A stretch of DNA of 64,000 nt from Micrococcales bacterium. GTDB taxonomy: Bacteria; Actinomycetota; Actinomycetes; Actinomycetales; Microbacteriaceae. The translations under genes were made by a program, and so were the position numbers. The notes under the pieces are model-generated. The model ran no database searches. It saw only the letters and a program-made list of their open reading frames with translations, and had not been told where the DNA came from. This document shows positions 52,695 through 61,029 of this stretch, one piece after another (position 1 is the first letter of the stretch; every line of letters begins with the position of its first letter). The DNA lies in assembly GCA_017306245.1 (NCBI GenBank), contig JAFKIY010000001.1:124001-188000 (forward strand). Reading direction: 5' to 3'.

Positions 52695-53104
52695 ACAGCG
52701 CGCGACAGTGGCCAGCTCTTACAGCCTGGGGATGATCGGTTTCGACATTGCCTGCGAGATTGTGGGAAGCGGGTCGAGGATGCAGGGTTATCTCGTTAAC
52801 GATCCCCGCAAAAAACAAGTGCCAATGCAAAGCGCACTGACTTCGCCCTCGCTGCCTAAGCGAGCGCAATAAGAAGTCCGTCAGGCCGGGGAATGCTCTC
52901 TACCCGGATTTCTGGCGTCATCCAGAGAGGATTGCTTCTACGTTGTGTTTCAGGGCGTGGAGGGACTTGAACTGAAACTGGGCTCGTCGGATTAGGTGCC
53001 AGTGGCAAATTCCGGAGCCGAGTAGAACGCCTGCACTGGCTACACCCGTAGAAGGCGCATGACCACAGCAGTGGACGGGGGTTCAATTCCCCCCATCTCC
53101 ACCA
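52695..53104 (+). repeat. Direct repeat unit 2 (upstream flank plus ssrA copy 2)
   Basis: This is the second unit of the 1396-bp-offset repeat starting at 51299. The first 174 bp match unit 1 with one mismatch. The 33 bp upstream of the tmRNA are included in the repeat, so the repeat boundary does not coincide with the mature RNA end. Confidence 0.9.
52728..53104 (+). ncRNA. ssrA: Transfer-messenger RNA, copy 2
   Basis: This is a complete second tmRNA: acceptor GGGGATG/CATCTCC, T arm identical to copy 1, and an encoded CCA at 53102-53104. The tag region (52821-52859) is identical and also reads ANAKRTDFALAA-stop. The pseudoknot-region stem differs in sequence from copy 1 but still pairs: CTACG (52938-52942) with CGTGG (52956-52960), including one U-G pair. 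No feature looks destroyed, so it should fold and function. It precedes an NTF2-like gene on the same strand. Whether each copy has its own promoter is unclear. Confidence 0.95.
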
Positions 53105-53173
53105 CCGAAAAGTTGCGTCACTGTCGCGCGCTCTGGATCCCCCTCTGTCGCACGTTCGTGCGAAAATTCCGCC

Positions 53174-53548
53174 ATGAACACTGCGCACACCTTTGTCGAG
53201 CGTTATCTGGCCGCCTGGACGTCGAACAGCCCCGAGGACATTGCCCGGGCGTTCACCGACGACGTCGTGTACAGGGGCTTTCCCGCGGACCCGGATCCCG
53301 CGATCGGGCTCGAGCAGCTGGTTGCGAAGTGGACGTCCTGGGCTGACGAACCCGGCACCTGGTCGTTCGACTACACCGTCTTCCTCGAGGATGATCAGGG
53401 CGCGGTCATCCAGGCCGTCACCACCTACCCGGCCGGGGAGAAGTCCGGCGTGTACGACAACGTGTGGCTGCTCCGGTTCGGGCCCGACGGCCGAGTGTCC
53501 GAGTTCACGGACTACTGGGTGCAGCGGCCGGCACCCAGGAACAGCTAG
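53174..53548 (+). CDS. NTF2-like (SnoaL-type) protein
   Basis: The 124-residue protein has the SnoaL/NTF2-like pattern: an N-terminal helix FVERYLAAWTSNSPEDIARAFTDD-like (AHTFVERYLAAWTS, PEDIARAFTDDVVY), then beta strands with GVYDNVWLLRFGPDGRVSEFTDYWVQ. NTF2-like folds form a pocket used as an isomerase, hydrolase or ligand binder; here no function can be assigned. A short hairpin TCGCACG/CGTGCGA lies just upstream (53148-53163). Confidence 0.82.
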   Translation: MNTAHTFVERYLAAWTSNSPEDIARAFTDDVVYRGFPADPDPAIGLEQLVAKWTSWADEPGTWSFDYTVFLEDDQGAVIQAVTTYPAGEKSGVYDNVWLLRFGPDGRVSEFTDYWVQRPAPRNS

Positions 53549-53563
53549 TAGCCGCGCGTCGAC

Positions 53564-53791
53564 TTACTTCCAGTAGTCGTTCGCCGCGGCCACCGTCTGG
53601 AAGTTGATCGCAATCACTTGCGAGCTTGCGATGAGCGCATCCGCGTCGTCCGCGTATCCGGGGCGCAGCTTGTCTCGGACTTCGGCGGAAGGCTGGGTGA
53701 CCTTCACGCCCATCCGTGACATCTTTGTCGCGAGATTGAAGCCATCCTCAGGGGTCGCGGTTTTCAGTGTTGGCAGCCAGGAATCGGCCAT
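53564..53791 (-). CDS. Small protein of unknown function
   Basis: I do not recognise this 75-residue protein. It reads as a compact helical protein: ATPEDGFNLATKMSRMG, then SAEVRDKLRPGYADD and AINFQTVAAANDYWK at the C-terminus. It has no membrane segment, signal peptide or cysteine. It lies between the convergent NTF2-like gene, 15 bp from its stop, and the RraA-like gene on the same strand 64 bp upstream. A start ATG at 53791 with GAGGAGACCCC just upstream supports translation. Confidence 0.65.
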   Translation of the reverse strand: MADSWLPTLKTATPEDGFNLATKMSRMGVKVTQPSAEVRDKLRPGYADDADALIASSQVIAINFQTVAAANDYWK

Positions 53792-53855
53792 GGGGTCTCC
53801 TCACGTGGGAATTCGTCACCTTCCACGGTACCTGTTGGCCGGCTTCGAGGCTGCT

Positions 53856-54569
53856 CTAGGTCTCGATCGCGCTACCGGTATCCTGCAGGTGTCGTCGAAG
53901 CGTCATGGTCGGGTCGACGTCCTGCTTGCGCCGATACTCGGCGAAGTTCAATTGCGTTCGCAGGTGGGTACCGCCCCGCATTCGGTCGGCTTGAGCGGTT
54001 TCGGTCGCGAGGATGCCGGCGGCGAGCTCGAAGACTTCCTCCCGTCGCTCTGGCCCTACAACGAGCACGCCGTCATCGTCGGCAACGATGTGATCCGCTT
54101 CCGTGACGGCCGCGCCGTCGAGAAATGCTGTCGGCATCCGTCTGCCAGCGGGCGGGATCCGTCGCGGACCATACGGGAACGCGCCAAGGCTGAACACGGG
54201 GAGTCCGATTTCGCGAAGTTGCGCCGTGTCGCGGTGGAGGCCCCAGATGACGAGGCCGGAAAGCCCGGCGAGTTTCGCCTCGAGTGCGATGAGGTCGCCG
54301 ATGCACGCCTCATCCAGTCGCCCGCCGTTGTCCACGACGACGACGGCGCCGGCGGGGGAGTCGTCGATCGTCTCCAGGATGACATCCACGCTTCCCAGGT
54401 GGGTGACCGGCATTGCCTGGCCGGAAATCAGGATGCCGGGCAAGAGGGGCCGCAGCGCGGGGGGAGCGGCAGGCACGGGAAGCCCCAGGCGCACGGCCGC
54501 GTCGGCGACCGCCGCGGTGGGCAGCGGACTATTGGAAGGGTGCGCGATGGGCGGGTCCGATGGTGTCAT
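53856..54569 (-). CDS. RraA-like/HMG aldolase family protein
   Basis: The 237-residue protein matches the RraA-like family (PF03737): the N-terminal STAAVADAAVRLGLP-like part (PTAAVADAAVRLG), GQAMPVTHLG, VVVVDNGGRLDEACIGDLIALEAKL and LVIWGLHRDTAQL. Members are 4-hydroxy-4-methyl-2-oxoglutarate/oxaloacetate aldolases or RNase E inhibitors. The DNGG and GxxxRD-type residues bind metal and substrate, supporting an aldolase or lyase. The physiological substrate is unknown. It ends 64 bp upstream of the small unknown gene and begins 12 bp downstream of the efflux gene's stop. Confidence 0.8.
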   Translation of the reverse strand: MTPSDPPIAHPSNSPLPTAAVADAAVRLGLPVPAAPPALRPLLPGILISGQAMPVTHLGSVDVILETIDDSPAGAVVVVDNGGRLDEACIGDLIALEAKLAGLSGLVIWGLHRDTAQLREIGLPVFSLGAFPYGPRRIPPAGRRMPTAFLDGAAVTEADHIVADDDGVLVVGPERREEVFELAAGILATETAQADRMRGGTHLRTQLNFAEYRRKQDVDPTMTLRRHLQDTGSAIET

Positions 54570-54581
54570 GACACACCAAGC

Positions 54582-56228
54582 CTATTCGCGCAGCTGCTCC
54601 GCCACTCGATTTTCCTGTTCGGCGGCATCCCCGATGATGACGAGGTTTCCCTCCGCAACCGAGTTCTCCATCACTTCATCCCGATTGATGGTGGTGGCGA
54701 GCGGCACTTCCTTCAGGAACGCCAGGAGCACGAAGGCCGCGAGCGCGAGCGGCACCATCCAGAGAAACAGCGGGGTGAGCGCGTCGTTGTACGCCTGATC
54801 GATGATGATGCGGATCGGGTCCGGCAGGTGCTTCACGGCATCCGGAGTGAGCGAGTGCGCGCCCCGGCCGGCGAGACTTCCCGCAGCTGGCAGCCGTTCG
54901 CCCAGCAGGTCGAACAGGCGCGTCGCGAACAGGCTGCCGACGAACGCGCTTCCGAGTGTCGCGCCGATCTGCCGGAAATAGTTGTTCGAGGCGGTTGCCG
55001 TGCCGACCATGCGGATGGGGAACGTGTTCTGCACGATGAGCACGAGAATCTGCATGCTCATTCCGAGCCCCATACCCATGACGGCGAGGTAGCTGCAGAA
55101 GACCCACAGTGCCGTCTCCGGCGTCATCGAGCTGAGGAGCAGGAGGCCGAGGGCGACCAGCAGCGAGCCGGCCATGGGCATCCACTTGTAGCGGCCGTAC
55201 CGCGTCACGAGCGCGCCCGTGACCACCGAGGTGATGAGCAGCGCGCCCATCATCGGGATCATGAGGAGCCCCGCCGCCGTCGCGTCTTCGCCGAACGTCA
55301 TCTGCAGGTAGGTGGGCAGGTAGCCGAGCACCCCGAACATGGCAACACCCGTGAGCAGGCCCGCGGATGTCGTGAGCACGAAGTTGCGCTCCCGGAACAG
55401 GCTCATCGGGATGATGGGTTCCGGTGTCCTCAGCTCCACCCACACGAACAGCCCGCCGGCGATCACGGTTCCCGCGATGAGCAGGATGATGGTGAGCGAG
55501 TCCCAGTCGTAGGTGCTTCCGCCCCAGCTCGCGACGAGCACGAGGCAGGTTGTCGCAGCGGCGAGGAGCGCCATGCCGAGCACGTCGATGCGCGGCTTCA
55601 CGGTCACGTCGTGCTTTGGCAGGTGCAGGAACGCGATGGATGCGGCGAGGGCCAGGAGCCCGAGGGGGATGTTGATCCAGAACGTCCAGCGCCAGCCGAT
55701 TCCCTCCGTGAACCAGCCGCCGAGGAGCGGGCCGGCGACGGAGGAGACCGCGAACACGGCTCCCATCACGCCCATGTATTTTCCGCGTTCGCGGGCCGGA
55801 ACGACATCCGCGATGATCGCCTGAGAGAGGATCATGAGGCCGCCGCCGCCGATGCCCTGCACGACGCGGGCGATGATGAGCATGTGCATGTCCCCGGCGA
55901 GGCCGCCGAGCACCGACCCGACCATGAACGCGCTGATCGCGAACAGGAGCAGTCCCTTGCGGCCGATGAGGTCGCCGACTTTGCCGTAAATCGGCATCAT
56001 GATGGTGGACGCGAGAATGTACGCGGTCATCACCCAGAGCATGAGGTCCACGCCGTTGAGCTCGCCGACCATGGTGGGCATCGCCGCGCTCAGAACGGTC
56101 TGGCTGAGGGAGGCGAGGAGCATCGCGAGCATGAGGCCGACGAAGAGCAGGATGAGGCCCCGCCTGGATTCGTGGGATCGGGCGCGAACCGTTTTGGGCA
56201 TGGTCGACCGGGGTGATTCTGAAGGCAT
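54582..56228 (-). CDS. MFS drug efflux transporter, DHA2 family
   Basis: The ATG at 56228 gives 548 residues with about 14 helices. DHA2 (EmrB/QacA) features are the TM1 region GLMLAMLLASLSQTVLSAAM, the antiporter loop GKVGDLIGRKGLLLF, RVVQGIGGGGLMILSQ and the motif C-like segment AVFAVSSVAGPLLGGWFTE. These pumps export drugs, dyes or antimicrobial compounds in exchange for protons. A second ATG at 56201 is possible. A perfect palindrome (56236-56256) just upstream is a likely repressor site. No regulator gene adjoins it. Confidence 0.9.
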   Translation of the reverse strand: MPSESPRSTMPKTVRARSHESRRGLILLFVGLMLAMLLASLSQTVLSAAMPTMVGELNGVDLMLWVMTAYILASTIMMPIYGKVGDLIGRKGLLLFAISAFMVGSVLGGLAGDMHMLIIARVVQGIGGGGLMILSQAIIADVVPARERGKYMGVMGAVFAVSSVAGPLLGGWFTEGIGWRWTFWINIPLGLLALAASIAFLHLPKHDVTVKPRIDVLGMALLAAATTCLVLVASWGGSTYDWDSLTIILLIAGTVIAGGLFVWVELRTPEPIIPMSLFRERNFVLTTSAGLLTGVAMFGVLGYLPTYLQMTFGEDATAAGLLMIPMMGALLITSVVTGALVTRYGRYKWMPMAGSLLVALGLLLLSSMTPETALWVFCSYLAVMGMGLGMSMQILVLIVQNTFPIRMVGTATASNNYFRQIGATLGSAFVGSLFATRLFDLLGERLPAAGSLAGRGAHSLTPDAVKHLPDPIRIIIDQAYNDALTPLFLWMVPLALAAFVLLAFLKEVPLATTINRDEVMENSVAEGNLVIIGDAAEQENRVAEQLRE

Positions 56229-56235
56229 TCTCTTA

Positions 56236-56256
56236 TTTTTGCACATAATGCAAAAA
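56236..56256. promoter_or_regulatory. Perfect palindrome upstream of the DHA2 efflux gene
   Basis: TTTTTGCA (56236-56243) and TGCAAAAA (56249-56256) are exact inverted 8-mers with spacer CATAA. The site is 8 bp before the ATG of the minus-strand pump gene, in an unusually AT-rich stretch, as expected for a TetR- or MarR-type operator. It is about 80 bp upstream of the plus-strand DUF222/HNH gene. Confidence 0.6.
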
Positions 56257-56317
56257 TGCACAAAGTGACCGAAGAGTCTCATCGTCACGCACAGGTGATG
56301 GAATATACCTACGAGTA

Positions 56318-56326
56318 TGCTATAAT
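56318..56326 (+). promoter_or_regulatory. Extended -10 promoter for DUF222/HNH gene
   Basis: TGC-TATAAT (TGn plus TATAAT at 56321-56326) is an extended -10 element. The gene's ATG starts 9 nt after the hexamer, so the mRNA would have a very short or no leader. No convincing -35 box is present, as is common with extended -10 promoters. Confidence 0.5.
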
Positions 56327-56335
56327 AATAAGATC

Positions 56336-57619
56336 ATGGAAATCGAACAAAACATCGAAATCCCCGTCGATCCGCACGCGGACGATGTCGATGCGGCGTT
56401 CGACTTCCTCGTCGGGCAACTCTCGGGAATCAGCCCGTTTCAGGATGCCGTCGAGCGATTGGCGCAGCTCGACCGCGAGGAAGCGGCCCGATTCGCCGAG
56501 CGCTCCCAAATCTATGCCCAACTTGTTTCCCAGAACCTCGCAGCGCAGGGCAAGGGTGGCTCACTGGATCTCGCCTTCCGCTCCCTGGCCGCGGAGCTGG
56601 CGGTATCGATGAAGCTTTCCGATCGAACCATGCAGTCCCGGCTGTCCGAGGCGGTGTCTCTCATGGTCGACTTCCCGTTCACCCACCACGCACTGCAGTC
56701 CGGGACGGTGACCGTGGCGCACGCGCGCGTCGTCATGGCCGAGGGCGCGGTCATCTCCGACACCCAGCGCAGAATCGACTACGAGTCTGCCGTCCTCGAA
56801 CGCGCGGCATCCGTGACGCCGGGTCGGCTTCGCCGCCTTGCCAAATTCGCGGCGGAGAAACTCGCCGACATCGGATTCGACGAGCGGCACGAGAAAGCCG
56901 TCGGGGAGCGGTCGGTCCGAAGTTTCGAAACCCTGGACGGAATGTCGGAGGTCGTGGCCGTCGTCCCCACCGTGCTGGCCGCCGGCATCCTGGATCGGCT
57001 CACGCAAATGGGGAAGGCCGTCAAGGCCGCGAACCCCGCAGACCCCCGCATGCTCGACCAGTTGCGAGCCGACCTGTTCTGCGATCTTCTGCTCACCGGA
57101 CACGCGAACGGGGAGCCGCACGCGGGCCTCGATGCGATCCACGCGGAAATCGCGATCGTGATCCCCGCGCTCACCCTCCTCGGCGAGGGCAACGAGCCGG
57201 CCAGCATCCTCGGGCGCGGGCCCATCGGCCTTGTCGATGCGCAGCGGATGGCGGCCAGTGTGCCAAGCATGGTCAGAATCATCACCGATCCGGTCACCGA
57301 CCAGGTTCTGTCCACCACCAATTACCAACCGGGCAAAAAACTTCGACGATACCTTCGAATGCGCGACGGCCGATGCCGGTTCCCGTCCTGCAACCGGTCG
57401 CCGCGGCGATGCGAAATCGACCACACGATCCCGTATTCGAAAGGCGGCGCGACGGATGTCGGCAACCTCGCGCACCTGTGCAAAGGGCACCACGACATCA
57501 AACATTTTCCCGGGTGGACCGTGCGCCACAGCGAACCCGGCGTGCTGGAGTGGGTCACCCCGCACGGCATCGTGGTCGCGGATAGGCCCGACACGCCGGT
57601 TCGGTTCACCGAGGATTGA
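56336..57619 (+). CDS. DUF222/HNH endonuclease protein (13E12 repeat type)
   Basis: The 427-residue protein combines an N-terminal DUF222 domain (residues about 30-330, with SDRTMQSRLSEA and HARVVMAEG) and a C-terminal HNH nuclease: RDGRCRFPSCNRSPRRCEIDH-type sequence (CRFPSC, then CEIDHTIPYSKGG) and LCKGHHDIKHF. These are the Zn/metal-binding His-Asn-His elements. Members of this family are abundant, often multicopy, and partly related to mobile introns or inteins; their biology in Actinobacteria is unresolved. Its promoter region contains an extended -10 close to the start. It is divergent from the efflux gene and convergent with hisN. Confidence 0.9.
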   Translation: MEIEQNIEIPVDPHADDVDAAFDFLVGQLSGISPFQDAVERLAQLDREEAARFAERSQIYAQLVSQNLAAQGKGGSLDLAFRSLAAELAVSMKLSDRTMQSRLSEAVSLMVDFPFTHHALQSGTVTVAHARVVMAEGAVISDTQRRIDYESAVLERAASVTPGRLRRLAKFAAEKLADIGFDERHEKAVGERSVRSFETLDGMSEVVAVVPTVLAAGILDRLTQMGKAVKAANPADPRMLDQLRADLFCDLLLTGHANGEPHAGLDAIHAEIAIVIPALTLLGEGNEPASILGRGPIGLVDAQRMAASVPSMVRIITDPVTDQVLSTTNYQPGKKLRRYLRMRDGRCRFPSCNRSPRRCEIDHTIPYSKGGATDVGNLAHLCKGHHDIKHFPGWTVRHSEPGVLEWVTPHGIVVADRPDTPVRFTED

Positions 57620-57638
57620 TACCGGGGCCCGGCGGGCC

Positions 57639-57722
57639 GGATGCGCCGTGCCAAATGCACGCCGCCGAATGCACGCCGCCGGATGCACCTTGCTGGATGC
57701 ACCCCTACGTATGCACCTTGCT
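57639..57722. repeat. Six-unit 14-bp tandem repeat (ATGCAC core)
   Basis: Six consecutive 14-bp units occupy 57639-57722, each starting with two or three variable bases and then ATGCAC (ATGCGC in the first). Second halves vary between CGTGCC, GCCGCC, CTTGCT and CCCTAC. The array lies in the 110-bp gap between the convergent DUF222/HNH and hisN genes. The units are too short for CRISPR, and no coding role is apparent. Confidence 0.75.
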
Positions 57723-57729
57723 GGTGCGC

Positions 57730-58536
57730 TTACCTGCCGAGAATCTCGCGCACCGCCTCGTGCAGCAGCCCGTTCGTGGCGAGTGCTGAACCATGCCAGG
57801 GGCCGGACTGGCCATCCATCGCGGTGAGCATCCCGCCGGCCTCCGACACGATCGGGAACAGCGCCGCCATATCGTAGGTCTGCAGGTCGAACTCGCCCGC
57901 GACATCCACGACCCCTTCCGCGACCATCATGTACGGCCAGGCGTCGCTGTAGTCGCGCGTGCGCCACACGGCCCTGGCAAGTTCAAGGTAGTTTTCGAGC
58001 TTCCCGGCCTGCTCGAAACGATCCAGACCGCTGAGTGACACCGACGCATCCGCGAGCGCCGCAACGCCCGACACCCGGATGCGGCGCTGGGAACCGTCAA
58101 TGTCCCGCGTGCCGGCACCGAGGCCGGTTGCACCCCACCACCGCCGGGCAAGGGCCGGCGCGCTCACGACGCCGAGCACGGGGACGCCGTCCACCGCGAG
58201 CGCGATGAGCGTCGTCCACACCGGCACCCCGCGCACGAAGTTCGCCGTTCCGTCGATCGGGTCGATGATCCACTGGCGGCGCGAATCGCCCACCGTGCCG
58301 AACTCTTCGCCGAAAATCGAGTCGCCGGGGCGGTTCGCGGCGATCGACTCGCGGAGGCCCTCCTCGACAGCCTTGTCGGCATCCGTCACGTGCGTCATGT
58401 CGGGCTTCATCGATACGACCAGATCGGTCGCCCGGAACCGCGGATGCGAGATCGAGTCGGCAAGGTCCGCGAGTTCGAGCGCGAAGGTCAGGTCGTCGGC
58501 GAGCGGGTGCAGGGCCGCGTCAGCAGGATCGGTCAT
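57730..58536 (-). CDS. hisN: Histidinol-phosphatase, inositol monophosphatase type
   Basis: The 268-residue protein is an inositol-monophosphatase-fold phosphatase. Metal-binding residues appear in FGEEFG, DPIDGTANFVRG and DYSDAWPYMMVAEG, the last carrying the second-site Asp. It is placed in actinobacterial neighbourhoods of rsgA and aroA as HisN, which dephosphorylates histidinol phosphate in histidine synthesis; inositol-1-phosphatase activity cannot be excluded. It overlaps rsgA by 4 bp, so the two are co-translated. Confidence 0.88.
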   Translation of the reverse strand: MTDPADAALHPLADDLTFALELADLADSISHPRFRATDLVVSMKPDMTHVTDADKAVEEGLRESIAANRPGDSIFGEEFGTVGDSRRQWIIDPIDGTANFVRGVPVWTTLIALAVDGVPVLGVVSAPALARRWWGATGLGAGTRDIDGSQRRIRVSGVAALADASVSLSGLDRFEQAGKLENYLELARAVWRTRDYSDAWPYMMVAEGVVDVAGEFDLQTYDMAALFPIVSEAGGMLTAMDGQSGPWHGSALATNGLLHEAVREILGR

Positions 58537-59582
58537 GGTGCAAGGCTAGCGAGCAACCGCTGCAGCGAGTCGAGCCGTTGCGCCCCGCGCTCGCCGAGAT
58601 CACCCGCCCGCACCCGCGCATTGATCGCGCAATCCGGCGCATCCGGGAGGTGCGTGCACCCCCGCGGGCAGTCCTTCGCGAGTTCGGCCAGATCCGTGAA
58701 CGCCTTCAGGATGTTCTCCACCTTGACGTGGCCGAGCCCGAACGAACGCACGCCGGGAGTATCGATGATCCAGCCGGCCTGGTCGGTTCCGGGCTCTCCG
58801 CCCACCCGGTAGGAGACGCTCGAGGAGGAGGTGTGCCGGCCGCGCCCGGTGACAACGTTCACGCGCCCGATCGCCCGGTTGGCTTCCGGGACGAGAGCGT
58901 TCACGAGAGTGGACTTGCCGACGCCGGAGTGCCCGACTGCGACAGTGGTGTGCTCCGCGAGGAGGGAGCGCAGCCGCTCGAGCGGAAAGTTTCCGTGCTC
59001 GCTCGTGACGACTGTGAGGTCCAATCCCGCGAAGTTCGAGAGAAACTCCTCCGGGTCGGCGAGATCGGTCTTCGTGATGCACAGGATGGGAGTGATTCCC
59101 GCATCGAAGGCGGCGACCAGGTACCGGTCCACGAGCCGCGGCCGCGGCTCCGGATCTGCGGCGGCGACCACGATGAGAATCTGGTCTGCATTGGCGACGA
59201 TGATGCGCTCGACTTCGTCGGTGTCATCCGCGCTTCGGCGCAGCACCGTCGTGCGGGGCCGGATGCGCACAATCCGCGCGAGCGTCCCGTCGTCGCCGCT
59301 CGTGTCGCCGACCAGATCGACGCGATCGCCCGTGACGATCGCCTTCTTCCGCAATTCGCTCGCGCGGGATGCCGTCGCCTCGCGCTCCTGCCGCGTCCCT
59401 TCTCCGATGAGGACCGAATACCGTCCGCGGTCGACGGTGAGCACACGGCCTTCGACGGCATCGGCGTGGTCGGGCCGGATTTTGGTGCGGGCCCGACTTC
59501 CCTTCGGATTCGGGCGTTCGCGCGCTTCGTAGTCGGCGTACTTGTCGTCGTCATCCTCGTCGTCGTCGGTGAGCCAGCTCAT
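58533..59582 (-). CDS. rsgA: Ribosome small subunit biogenesis GTPase RsgA
   Basis: The 349-residue protein is a circularly permuted GTPase: the G4 motif TKTD (171-174) precedes the P-loop GHSGVGKST (about 217-225), and DTPG (G3) follows at 274-277. A zinc-finger domain with CPRGCTHLPDAPDC follows. The N-terminus is an acidic Asp-rich stretch (DDDEDDDDKY) then an OB domain. RsgA helps 30S maturation. It is encoded between aroA (31 bp upstream) and hisN, on the minus strand. Confidence 0.93.
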   Translation of the reverse strand: MSWLTDDDEDDDDKYADYEARERPNPKGSRARTKIRPDHADAVEGRVLTVDRGRYSVLIGEGTRQEREATASRASELRKKAIVTGDRVDLVGDTSGDDGTLARIVRIRPRTTVLRRSADDTDEVERIIVANADQILIVVAAADPEPRPRLVDRYLVAAFDAGITPILCITKTDLADPEEFLSNFAGLDLTVVTSEHGNFPLERLRSLLAEHTTVAVGHSGVGKSTLVNALVPEANRAIGRVNVVTGRGRHTSSSSVSYRVGGEPGTDQAGWIIDTPGVRSFGLGHVKVENILKAFTDLAELAKDCPRGCTHLPDAPDCAINARVRAGDLGERGAQRLDSLQRLLASLAP

Positions 59583-59613
59583 GAGGGGCGAACCAGACTG
59601 CGCATCGGTGATC

Positions 59614-61029
59614 TCAGCCGAGACCGAGCGAAAACGGGTCGCTCACGGCCGCCGCTCGCGGGTGCACGAGATTTCGCCACAGGTCAGGGAACTCGGGGAT
59701 GGTTTTCGCGGTCGTGGCGATGTCCTCGATCTCGATTCCATCGACAGCCAGGCCGATGATCGCACCGGCCGTCGCCATCCGATGATCGCCGTAGGTGTGC
59801 CACACGCCGCCGTGGAGCGGCTTCGGGTCGATCGCGAGACCATCCTCGAGCTCGGCCACCGCACCGCCCAGGGCGTTGATCTCGGTGGCGAGCGCAGCGA
59901 GGCGGTCCGTTTCGTGGCCGCGCAGGTGTCCGATGCCGGTGATGCGGCTCGGACCGTCAGCCAGAGCAGCCACCGCGACGAGCGCTGGCGCGAGCTCACC
60001 GCCCTCGCTCAGGTCCAGATCCACTCCGGCGAGCGATCCTCCGCCGAGCGCGCCGGAACCTCCGTCGATCGTGAAGCTTCCGTCGTCCTGGCGTGCGGTG
60101 GCCCCGAACAGTTCAAGCAGCCGACCCAGCTGGGCACCGACCTGAGTGGTGGATTCGGGCCAGCGTTCAATGGTCACGGTACCGCCGGCGACGAGCGCAG
60201 CGGCCAGGAACGGTGCAGCATTCGACAGGTCGGATTCGATGTCCACCTCTCGGCCGCGGATGGCGCCGGGGGAGACCTGCCACACGCCGGGGGCAGGATT
60301 GGCGACCTCCACCCCTCTCGCGGCGAGAGTGGCACTCGTCATGTCGATGTGGGGGACGCTGGGAAGCGACTCCCCGGTGTGCCGCAGCGTCAGCCCGTCC
60401 GTGAACCTCGCGGCCACCAGAAGAAGAGCGGAAATGAACTGGCTGGATTCGCTCGCATCCACCTCGAGCTCGCCGCCGGCGAGGGAACCCATCCCGTACA
60501 GGCTGAACGGGAGAGCGCCGCGGCCGTCGTCCGTCACGTCCACCCCGAGGGCCCGCAAGGCGGTGATGGTCGCGCGCATGGGGCGCTTTCGGGCGTGCGG
60601 GTCCCCGTCGAAAGCGACCGGTCCGAGGGCGAGCGCGGCCACCGGCGGAACAAACCGCATGACCGTGCCGGCCAGACCGCAGTCGATCGTCGTCCCCCCG
60701 GTGAGTTCCTGGGGCGTCACGCGCCAGTCCGGGCCGAAGGCCCCGTCGCCCGGCACCTCGTCGATGACGGTGCCGAGTTCCCGGAGGGCCTCCGCCATGA
60801 GCGCGGTGTCGCGGGAGTGGAGGGGGGAACGCAGCAGGGACGGGCTCTCCGCGAGCGCGGACAGGATCAGTTCGCGGTTGGTGAGCGACTTGGAACCGGG
60901 GAGGCTCAGGGTCGCCGACAGCGGCCCCTCGGCTCTCGGAGCCGGCCACGGGCCGTCGGGAGTTTCCAGAACGAGGTCGTCGTTCTGGTACGGATTGAAC
61001 TCCGGCTTGGAATAACGCGAAACTAACAT
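59614..61029 (-). CDS. aroA: 3-phosphoshikimate 1-carboxyvinyltransferase (EPSP synthase)
   Basis: The 471-residue protein carries EPSP synthase signatures: [17 protein letters not shown] (N-terminal active-site region), [28 protein letters not shown] and near the C-terminus [10 protein letters not shown]. The R of the RPMK-like segment is visible in KRPMRATI. It condenses PEP with shikimate-3-phosphate in aromatic amino acid synthesis. The protein starts [14 protein letters not shown]. It is divergent from the sigma factor with a 139-bp gap and is the first gene of the aroA-rsgA-hisN run. Confidence 0.94.
   Translation of the reverse strand: MLVSRYSKPEFNPYQNDDLVLETPDGPWPAPRAEGPLSATLSLPGSKSLTNRELILSALAESPSLLRSPLHSRDTALMAEALRELGTVIDEVPGDGAFGPDWRVTPQELTGGTTIDCGLAGTVMRFVPPVAALALGPVAFDGDPHARKRPMRATITALRALGVDVTDDGRGALPFSLYGMGSLAGGELEVDASESSQFISALLLVAARFTDGLTLRHTGESLPSVPHIDMTSATLAARGVEVANPAPGVWQVSPGAIRGREVDIESDLSNAAPFLAAALVAGGTVTIERWPESTTQVGAQLGRLLELFGATARQDDGSFTIDGGSGALGGGSLAGVDLDLSEGGELAPALVAVAALADGPSRITGIGHLRGHETDRLAALATEINALGGAVAELEDGLAIDPKPLHGGVWHTYGDHRMATAGAIIGLAVDGIEIEDIATTAKTIPEFPDLWRNLVHPRAAAVSDPFSLGLG

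Noticed and set aside
57639..57722. CRISPR array
   Set aside because: Units are 14 bp with only six conserved bases and no unique spacers of CRISPR length; no cas genes nearby.
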